64,000 nucleotides of DNA from Muribaculaceae bacterium Isolate-110 (HZI) (GTDB lineage: Bacteria; Bacteroidota; Bacteroidia; Bacteroidales; Muribaculaceae), in contig RIBL01000014.1 of the NCBI GenBank assembly GCA_003762875.1, forward strand, positions 18,981-82,980, in the 5' to 3' direction. Every line of letters begins with the position of its first letter. Position 1 is the first letter of the stretch. Positions 43,423-50,741 of the stretch are shown piece by piece. The position numbers and the translations under genes were made by a program. The notes beneath the pieces are model-generated. The model was not told the DNA's origin and made no database searches. It saw only the letters and a program-made list of their open reading frames with translations.

Positions 43423-45627
43423 TTACTGCAATCGTCCGGCAGTCTGGATCAGTTCGGCAGACAAAGCCGGAGGCAACGATGTGTCATCAACCATACGGCG
43501 ACAATAGTCAATAATCTCACCCTTACGCGATGAATATCTGAACCATCCAAGGGCCTCAGCCATATTGACTCTTACGGCATCAGAGTTGCCATCGTCTGAT
43601 ATAACAGCAAGATAACTGTCTATATTAAAGTGATATGGATTATTTCGCACAAAGCGTATGGCTGAAATACGTTTCCTATCGTCAAGCGACTTGTCGACAA
43701 TACGTTTATTATAGTCTTCAGCAAACTCAAACGTCCGGGCTAATCCATCAATCACAGCTTTTTTCTCTTCTTCGAAATTATAACGCGGATTCATTACATA
43801 GTAATTGTCTATACATCTCATCACATCCTCTCGAGGGAAAAGTGCGAGTGAATTACTGAGAGTATAATTGACTCGCTGACGTTCTCCACCGTCAATATAT
43901 GCAGCCACGACAGCCGGCAACAGCGATACGTCACCGATTTCACCAGCCAAGTCTGCACTCATGCGGGCTATACGTTCGTAAGGATCATTGATTCCCATGC
44001 GTACCGCTTCTCTGAACTCATCATTACTATACACACCCAGAAGCTTCAGAGCCTCCATGCGGGTAGTACAGAACGGTGACGAGCGAAAGACCTCAAGCAG
44101 ACGTGGTGAAAACGAACTCTCCGGCACAAGGTGTGACAACATGCGCAGAGCCAAGGATCGCACATCAGCATAAGGCGAGTCGAGCAACGATTCCCAATAA
44201 GACTCGTCATCACGATGCAGAGTCAGGGCTGAAGATAGAGTATTGGACTGAAGAGGTGCAAAATGCATAGTAGGATCCCCTATCATATGACCTTCAAGCG
44301 TTGCAACCAGACGGTTATACTGTCCGGCTCGTACTCCGTGCGAGAGGAGACCTATCATCTCGATGGTCCAACGGTCCTGAAGCACATTGCGTGTATTTCC
44401 TTGAGTGACCACAGTCGCTCCCGGATTAAATATATACTCTCCTGCAATATAGTCGTCTTCATGAAACGAACCATTGTAGCACGCATCAAACATCACCATC
44501 CTCGGCATAGTCACACGATCATGAAACTCTTCGGCATAAATATCCTTAGCCGCGACCTCCGACGAATCACGGGCAATGAGATCCGAATTATCAAAATCAG
44601 CGAAAAACGTGGAGGTAAGATTAAATTCCTTGGCAAACGCATCAATGACCTCATCGCGCGGATTGCCCTTGCTTATAGCTCGTCTCACCCGCGAATATAT
44701 GTCTTGACGAAAGTGGCGAACGCGGTCATCAAACTTGTCAGCCTCACCGAATCCATTGATATACTGAGTAGTCGGAGCTCCATGCTCATGAAACATAAAC
44801 AAATCGATTCCCGGACGTTCAAGTTCAGAAAAGATACGATGTTTCATAGGTTCCAACATGCGAAAATTCCAGTGTTTAAATCCTGTGGCCGATGTAAATG
44901 CTTCCGGGAAATGTTCCTTATAAGCCTTCTCCTCATCCATCCAGGCAATAAGACAATCACCATTATAGCCATGACCGTTAAACGACACTACACGGTCAAC
45001 ACGGTCAACAGCCATGTCAGTCTTTGCTGCTGCGGCTTTATCAAGGAATGCTGCTATTTCCTTATATTTGTCACCTCCCCGCAGATGCGGATAGCGTATT
45101 CTGGCTGAATAGAATGTCGGTTCGAGCCGTTGTGGACAATCTTCCTTCAACTCATAATAGTGAAGATATGGATTCTCTTCATCCTGATGCAGATAACGGA
45201 ATTCGAGATCAAGACAGTCATAAAAACGGTCGGAGGGAACTGAAGAGTCGATAAACGGATAATTTTCCTCGTCCATTTTGAATGCTGTGGTCATGTGCTG
45301 AGCATTGCGCACCATAGCCACGGGCACATCCCCTACCAACACTATACCCTCAAGGCATGAATCTGACTTATATAAGTCAATCAAAGCCTCTCGGACCAGT
45401 GATGGTGTAGTCCAGTTGTCTCGTATTATATAAGTGGCAAGGCCGTCATTCTGGAGCGCGTCACGATAGCGGAGCATGGAGGATCGGGTCGCCTCATATG
45501 TCATGCTGTCGGTGATTATGGCAAAGGAAGTTGGACATATTTCGCCTGTAGGCTTGTCTATAACCACTGCTGCTGTCACGGCTGACGAGGCTGTCACTGC
45601 CAATATGATTGATATGATAGTCTTCAC
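43423..45627 (-). CDS. Secreted C25/gingipain-like cysteine peptidase with HEAT-like tail, second of the pair
   Basis: The 734-residue protein has signal peptide MKTIISIILAVTASSAVTAA. Residues about 30-460 form a clan CD caspase-like fold of the C25 (gingipain) type: IVLVGDVPVAMVR, SSVPSDRFYD, the catalytic His in FMFHEHGAP (His280/282) and the catalytic Cys in MFDACYNGSF (Cys383), followed by GATVVTQGNTRNVL and a GDPT motif. Residues about 470-734 are helical repeats resembling HEAT units (SPYADVRSLALRMLSHL; NDPYERIARMSADLAGEIGD). No type IX secretion sorting domain or propeptide like that of gingipain was seen. Its paralogue lies 24 bases upstream. The gene is AT-rich and ends the operon from 53594. 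Protease activity is inferred. Confidence 0.8.
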   Translation of the reverse strand: MKTIISIILAVTASSAVTAAVVIDKPTGEICPTSFAIITDSMTYEATRSSMLRYRDALQNDGLATYIIRDNWTTPSLVREALIDLYKSDSCLEGIVLVGDVPVAMVRNAQHMTTAFKMDEENYPFIDSSVPSDRFYDCLDLEFRYLHQDEENPYLHYYELKEDCPQRLEPTFYSARIRYPHLRGGDKYKEIAAFLDKAAAAKTDMAVDRVDRVVSFNGHGYNGDCLIAWMDEEKAYKEHFPEAFTSATGFKHWNFRMLEPMKHRIFSELERPGIDLFMFHEHGAPTTQYINGFGEADKFDDRVRHFRQDIYSRVRRAISKGNPRDEVIDAFAKEFNLTSTFFADFDNSDLIARDSSEVAAKDIYAEEFHDRVTMPRMVMFDACYNGSFHEDDYIAGEYIFNPGATVVTQGNTRNVLQDRWTIEMIGLLSHGVRAGQYNRLVATLEGHMIGDPTMHFAPLQSNTLSSALTLHRDDESYWESLLDSPYADVRSLALRMLSHLVPESSFSPRLLEVFRSSPFCTTRMEALKLLGVYSNDEFREAVRMGINDPYERIARMSADLAGEIGDVSLLPAVVAAYIDGGERQRVNYTLSNSLALFPREDVMRCIDNYYVMNPRYNFEEEKKAVIDGLARTFEFAEDYNKRIVDKSLDDRKRISAIRFVRNNPYHFNIDSYLAVISDDGNSDAVRVNMAEALGWFRYSSRKGEIIDYCRRMVDDTSLPPALSAELIQTAGRLQ

Positions 45628-45651
45628 GATAAATTATTTTTTGTCGATTGT

Positions 45652-47814
45652 TTATTTAAGTCGGTGATATGTACGCTGTGCTTGAGCCTTCAAGGCTTTG
45701 GATGGAGCTGATTTACGCAAACGGTCGCAGACAGCCATGATCTCATCTCGCCTATATGATTCATCATACCAAGCCAAAGCGTCAAGCATGGATAGTTTAA
45801 GTTCCTCACTCTCATCGGGCGATTCGAGCAGACTGAGATAATCGGTCAGTGAAGCGTGGATATTGTTATTGCGGAGTGACTTTATGTATAACTTACGCCA
45901 CTTGCTCTCCGAACTATTCTTATCAAGTATGCCCTCATTCACAGCCGACTGCTTGGCCTGCGCTTTTTTCAGGCGGTCAGCCAAATCGCCAGAATATGCC
46001 GCAATAGCCTTGTCAAAGGCGTCAGAACTGAATGCCGGTATATTATTTTCAATCTGAAACACCACCCGCTCGGCCTGAGTGTCATCAAAATAGGTGGCAA
46101 CGAGCAAAGAGACATATTCATCACGCCCGACACGCCCCATTCTACTGACTGTAGTACGTCTGATGAACTCATTGGCATCAGCCAATGCATAAGGAAGAAT
46201 ATTACGGTAATTATCATCATTGATTTTCTCAAGCAGACTCAGAGCGGTGTAACGCTCCATTGCCACCGGTGATGTAAGATATGCTGATGTGAACAGTTGA
46301 GAAATCCCCTCTGCACCATTGCGCCACAGGCAGTGCATGGACCAATTACGCAAATCGGCGTATGGTGATTCAAGCATAGCACGCACAGATGTCTCGTCAT
46401 AAGGTTCCCGACATATTTCAGAGGCATCAATACCATCCACAGAGGATGTGAAACGAAATGTCGGATCACCAAGGATATGACTTTCAAGGATATTGGTCAT
46501 CTGCGCCCATTGGCCCACTCGTGCACCCATCCATAAGAGCCCAAGTAATTCATTGGCCTGCTTGTCCTGAAGGACATTGACACTATTGGCAAACGTTGTC
46601 ACAGTCTTGCCTTCGGCAAAGATATAACGCGAGGCAATGCAGTCGTCCTCTCGGAAATCTCCATTGTAACACGCATCAAATATTACCATGCGGCTGTTTG
46701 GCTTGAAAGCTGTAATATCATCAAGCAATATGGCCGTGCGAGCATCAGTCAATGAATCTGCCTTAATGACTGTCGGATCATCATAATCACTCCACCATGA
46801 ACGGTCAAGCCCGATGGAGACATACCGGTCCTCAAACGACTTGAACTTTTCATCATCACCATGCGCGCGACGGGCCATGTCTCGAAGCCGGTTACGCAAG
46901 ATGGTCATGTGGCTCGTAATATCATCAGACGCAGGTGTCGACGATATATACTGTCGATCCGGCATTCCATGTTCATGAAATATAGTCAGGTCAAGATCCG
47001 GACGTACCAACTGAGCAATGATGTCATCCTTGGGATAATTCGCGAAATTATATCGCGTAAACCGTGTACGTCCGGCCGAGACCGGAGAATCAAACGTTCC
47101 AGGCATCTGCTCTCGTATGGTTGCAGCTTCGGATGTCCATGCATTGAGTGAATTGGAGTATGAGCCTTCACCTGTATGGGAATAGAATTGATCAAGCCTG
47201 TTTTCGGAACGATGCTCGGCCACAGCCTTTGTAAAAAAACGTCTGAGTTGCTCATAGGCATCCTCTCCGTTAGCTACAGGTTTTACACGGGCCGAATATA
47301 TGTCACACATTATGTGGCACGGCGAGTCTGCAGCAAGCTCATAGTAGAAATATCCGACATGTGATGAGTCGGGCCGCAGATAGTCAAACTTCAAGTCAAA
47401 GTCATCATAAAAACGGTCTGATGGCACCGATGACTCAAACCAGTCATGCTCCTCATCCATCTTGAATGCCGAGGTAAGATGCTGGGCTTTGCGCACCATG
47501 GCCACGGGCACATCTCCGACAAACATCACTCCCTCAAGCGAATGTTTTTTGTAAAGTTTTTTTATTACTTTTTTGACCTGGTCAGGTGACTTCCATGAGG
47601 CATGAACAATGAATGTCGGCAATTGCTCATCAGCAAGCTGTGATGCAAACTCATTCATCTCCACCGAACAATTTCGCCAACTTTGCGTATCTGTGATTAT
47701 GGCGAATGAACTTCGGGTGATTCCAGTTTCGGGCTTTATGATGGTCTGTGCAGACACTACACAAGGTATCATCACAGACAATATCACTGAACCGATTAGT
47801 GATTTGATATGCAT
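45652..47814 (-). CDS. Secreted C25/gingipain-like cysteine peptidase with HEAT-like tail, first of the pair
   Basis: The 720-residue paralogue of the neighbour at 43423 has signal peptide MHIKSLIGSVILSVMIPCVVSA. The same peptidase landmarks are present: VMFVGDVPVAMVRKAQH, SSVPSDRFYD, IFHEHGMP (His280/282) and IFDACYNGDF (Cys382), then a helical-repeat tail (about residues 455-720; ESPYADLRNWSMHCLW, ALADANEFIRRTTVSRMGR). ATG 47814 is chosen; an in-frame extension to 47898 runs through a long hairpin and lacks a signal peptide. Keeping both catalytic residues in both copies suggests two active enzymes with different substrates. It is the fourth gene of the operon. Confidence 0.8.
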   Translation of the reverse strand: MHIKSLIGSVILSVMIPCVVSAQTIIKPETGITRSSFAIITDTQSWRNCSVEMNEFASQLADEQLPTFIVHASWKSPDQVKKVIKKLYKKHSLEGVMFVGDVPVAMVRKAQHLTSAFKMDEEHDWFESSVPSDRFYDDFDLKFDYLRPDSSHVGYFYYELAADSPCHIMCDIYSARVKPVANGEDAYEQLRRFFTKAVAEHRSENRLDQFYSHTGEGSYSNSLNAWTSEAATIREQMPGTFDSPVSAGRTRFTRYNFANYPKDDIIAQLVRPDLDLTIFHEHGMPDRQYISSTPASDDITSHMTILRNRLRDMARRAHGDDEKFKSFEDRYVSIGLDRSWWSDYDDPTVIKADSLTDARTAILLDDITAFKPNSRMVIFDACYNGDFREDDCIASRYIFAEGKTVTTFANSVNVLQDKQANELLGLLWMGARVGQWAQMTNILESHILGDPTFRFTSSVDGIDASEICREPYDETSVRAMLESPYADLRNWSMHCLWRNGAEGISQLFTSAYLTSPVAMERYTALSLLEKINDDNYRNILPYALADANEFIRRTTVSRMGRVGRDEYVSLLVATYFDDTQAERVVFQIENNIPAFSSDAFDKAIAAYSGDLADRLKKAQAKQSAVNEGILDKNSSESKWRKLYIKSLRNNNIHASLTDYLSLLESPDESEELKLSMLDALAWYDESYRRDEIMAVCDRLRKSAPSKALKAQAQRTYHRLK

Positions 47815-47829
47815 TTTGTTAAGTATTGA

Positions 47830-47888
47830 ATGTGGAATTTTGGATTGACGATTGCGACATCGTCTGTTCATCATCCAAAATTCCACAT
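47830..47888. promoter_or_regulatory. Long hairpin before the first peptidase gene
   Basis: Perfect 16-bp arms ATGTGGAATTTTGGAT (47830-47845) and ATCCAAAATTCCACAT (47873-47888) enclose a smaller stem GACGAT/ATCGTC. It lies between the DUF6850 stop and the peptidase ATG. It lacks a terminal U-run on the minus strand, so it is more likely a processing, stability or attenuation site than a plain terminator. Confidence 0.7.
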
Positions 47889-47901
47889 AGAAAGACATTA
47901 T

Positions 47902-49455
47902 TTAAAAAGTAAAACCGACAGCAAATGCCATGTGACGACGATGGCTGAAGTCATAACTATTGGTCTTGATATAGTTGATTTCAGCGCGTACGTAACAGTT
48001 CATGCGGTTGGCACCCTTAAGCTGCTGTGAATAGGTAGCCGAACCACCGATATTCCAATAGTCCGATGACAGATACTTTATGTCATTGGTCTCCAGTACC
48101 GATATTGTCGGGTAGTCAGGCATAGCATCGGAGTAAATATACTCACCGTTACCGGCCGACATCACACCTACAGAGGCCGAAACAAGCAGACGACGATTCA
48201 TGCTTTCACCTAACTTGAAATTATACTTACCAGTCAGATGTGCATATACTCCATCATAATTTTTACGTGCTTCGGGTAGAATATAAGAGTCTCTCTGCCT
48301 ATGATACTTCACGCCGGCATCCAATCTCCATGCATACTCATCTTCACGATAGCGGATGAGCGAATAGTCCGCTGACAGAGATGTTGTCTTGTAAGTCGAG
48401 CGTATATTGTAATTGACAACATCCCATCCCGGACAATCCTCACTGTTATTATATTCATTAAGGTATTGTATGCCGCTTATATCATTGATTGTCGTAGCAA
48501 GATCAAGATGATTGGCCCAGCGGTCTCCTGAATAGCGCATCCTTAACCCAACACTATATGCATCCTCCTTGACAGCAGCCTTCTTTTCCGGGACGGTGGG
48601 ATTATTGTCGACATTCTCTACCCGTCGGCTATAATCACCTGTCAGCATAGCGTTAAAACCTCCTGTCCGAAAGTTGTATTGAAGACCGCCACCTAGTATA
48701 TGCCCGTGATAATCAGTCCTATTACCATCTCCTATCAGTTTCCCGGCCATGCCAAGACCATAGAGCATATAATATGTCTGCGGGACTGTAAGATTTATAT
48801 TTTCCATACGGGAATCCTCTTTTATGGCCATATACTGAAAATCAGCACCGACCGAATGTGAAGGATTTATAGCATAGACCAGACCGGGCGTGAGGCCAAG
48901 CTCGAAATATCGGGTATCCACACGTGGGTCGAGCTGCTTGGCTGCTATGGCTGCGCGATAGACACCCTCGACACCGATAGCAAGATGTCCCCAATACAAT
49001 GGTGTTGAGGCACGAAACTTCATGTCATAATTCTGATTGCGCCAATCGCTTTTATGCTCATCTGCATAAAAATAAGGCATGCCGCGAAACGGGTCTGCTA
49101 TTGACGCGTTAAATTGCGAACCGTTTATATTACGCTGCTTGAATGAGAACTCTCCCCATACAAGAGCCGTCTGGAGATCCATAAATCCCTCACAGACTAC
49201 TCCGGCATTGTTTACACTCTCACCCGATTGTGGGCGATGAAAATTGCCGTCACTATTGTCATATCCGATATTGACCAGTGAATAATTACGAGTATTGTCA
49301 AGTATAGCTCCGGCGGCATTTGTGGATTGAGCCCACAAACGCTGCTCTTTCAGGACCTCGATTGACGCCGGCGAATAGCCTTGTGCCGAAATGACAGGAG
49401 TATATAGAGCTGAAAGCATCACCACTCCTGCTACCTTATATATATTCTTGCTCAT
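47902..49455 (-). CDS. DUF6850-like outer-membrane beta-barrel protein
   Basis: The 517-residue protein has a signal peptide (ends near TPVISAQ) and then many amphipathic strands ending in FAVGFTF with a C-terminal Phe, as for outer-membrane barrels. It resembles the DUF6850 family: RLWAQSTNAAGAILDN, VVCEGFMDLQTALVWGEFSF, and strands such as FNAMLTGDYSRRVENVDNN. It is the third gene of the TonB-peptidase operon, 19 bases after the DUF4876 stop. DUF6850 and DUF4876 are often neighbours of TonB receptors in Bacteroidales (recalled, not checked). Function is unknown; a transport or surface-assembly role is guessed from context. Confidence 0.75.
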   Translation of the reverse strand: MSKNIYKVAGVVMLSALYTPVISAQGYSPASIEVLKEQRLWAQSTNAAGAILDNTRNYSLVNIGYDNSDGNFHRPQSGESVNNAGVVCEGFMDLQTALVWGEFSFKQRNINGSQFNASIADPFRGMPYFYADEHKSDWRNQNYDMKFRASTPLYWGHLAIGVEGVYRAAIAAKQLDPRVDTRYFELGLTPGLVYAINPSHSVGADFQYMAIKEDSRMENINLTVPQTYYMLYGLGMAGKLIGDGNRTDYHGHILGGGLQYNFRTGGFNAMLTGDYSRRVENVDNNPTVPEKKAAVKEDAYSVGLRMRYSGDRWANHLDLATTINDISGIQYLNEYNNSEDCPGWDVVNYNIRSTYKTTSLSADYSLIRYREDEYAWRLDAGVKYHRQRDSYILPEARKNYDGVYAHLTGKYNFKLGESMNRRLLVSASVGVMSAGNGEYIYSDAMPDYPTISVLETNDIKYLSSDYWNIGGSATYSQQLKGANRMNCYVRAEINYIKTNSYDFSHRRHMAFAVGFTF

Positions 49456-49474
49456 AGCTTAATGTCTTAGAGGG

Positions 49475-50737
49475 TTAATTGAGTGAATGATTCCAGGACG
49501 GCATGCGCGAATGACGATGAAGCACAGGTACTACGCCACAATCAAAATCCTCGGTCGAGTTATTGGTATCTTTATAGAGTACCGCTCCGTTGGAGGACGG
49601 TGTATCAGTGTCAAGTCTGCGCACAACTCCCAGACCCTTATACGTGTCTCCAATAGAGACAAACCCGGCATCAAGCACCGCCGGAATGTTTTTTGCATCG
49701 ACATATGATTCATTACGTATACCTTCGACAACATCAACGACATATTCCAATGGCACTTTGGCATAAATGTCACTCCACGAGTCCGCAGCATTTTTAGCCT
49801 GTAGAGAAGTATCAGCCACCGGATCCCACACATCTTCTTCGGGAATACGGAATATCACATAGCCAGTGCCGAAAACAGATGTCAGATATTGCATGCCCGT
49901 CATTGTGGAATTTCCATTATAATATACATGCTCCATATCAAATGCCGGCTGGTCAGGATAATTGGCATTGTTCATGTTGAACTCAAATTCAGCAATCGAG
50001 CAGTCTACCGGACTGGTTGGATTGTAAATTTCCAATTTGTGATTTGCGGCAAACTGAGCTATGACACATGACTCGCCAGGCTGAAGAGGATAATCGGTAC
50101 CGTTTCCCGGGAATTTCCATACACGATCAAGATAGATGTATCTTCCGCTATCGCTCTCAGGCCATATAGGACGCGTCTTGTTGAAATCTATCGCATCAGT
50201 GTGTCCGAAATGCAATCCGTCAAGATATTGCACCTCACAGGTATTGTTGGCTATTTCATAGAACTGATCACGGAAATACGAAAATCCCAACTCTGGTTTG
50301 GAACCGCAGAAATAAATCTCGGAAAACACAAGCGAGCCTTTTACCGACCCCTGCATATCCACCTCGATTGTGGCATGTCTGTCAATCGAATAATTGGTAA
50401 TATTTCCGGAGAGGATATATTCCGCACCCTCATCATCATAAGCCTTACCGGATATATTGATCGAATATATGCCAGGCACAAGATTTTCCATCTCACATTT
50501 GTCACCGGAAAAAACTTTCTTATACTCAAGACCTTCGGCATAGTTGTTAAAACGGACAGTCATATCACTGCCAAACACAAGATGGCCTTTGGCTCCGACT
50601 GCGGCAGTAAGATCAACGATAACATCGATGCCGTCCACCGGCTTCGCGTCAGCCACCTCGTCAAACTGACTACAGGATACCAGCCCAATTGATGACAAAA
50701 GGGCTAATGCGTATAAACTTTTTTTCATATCAGTCAT
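49475..50737 (-). CDS. DUF4876-like lipoprotein
   Basis: The 420-residue protein has a lipoprotein signal with lipobox GLVSC (Cys22 counting from ATG 50737; ATG 50728 gives the more typical MKKSLYALALLSSIGLVSC). A first beta-rich domain (about residues 30-135) resembles a carboxypeptidase-regulatory or transthyretin-like fold (VPGIYSINISGKAYDDEG). The second part (about 140-420) has the DUF4876 signature SLVFSEIYFCGSKPELG, YFRDQFYEIANNT and HFGHTDAIDF, resembling lamin-tail-like domains. It probably sits at the cell surface with the TonB receptor encoded 4 bases upstream, as SusD does with SusC. No ligand can be named. Confidence 0.8.
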   Translation of the reverse strand: MTDMKKSLYALALLSSIGLVSCSQFDEVADAKPVDGIDVIVDLTAAVGAKGHLVFGSDMTVRFNNYAEGLEYKKVFSGDKCEMENLVPGIYSINISGKAYDDEGAEYILSGNITNYSIDRHATIEVDMQGSVKGSLVFSEIYFCGSKPELGFSYFRDQFYEIANNTCEVQYLDGLHFGHTDAIDFNKTRPIWPESDSGRYIYLDRVWKFPGNGTDYPLQPGESCVIAQFAANHKLEIYNPTSPVDCSIAEFEFNMNNANYPDQPAFDMEHVYYNGNSTMTGMQYLTSVFGTGYVIFRIPEEDVWDPVADTSLQAKNAADSWSDIYAKVPLEYVVDVVEGIRNESYVDAKNIPAVLDAGFVSIGDTYKGLGVVRRLDTDTPSSNGAVLYKDTNNSTEDFDCGVVPVLHRHSRMPSWNHSLN

Positions 50738-50741
50738 GTTT

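Noticed and set aside
47815..47898. Longer N-terminus for the first C25-like peptidase
   Set aside because: The extra 28 residues would be encoded by the 16-bp hairpin and would place the signal peptide internally.
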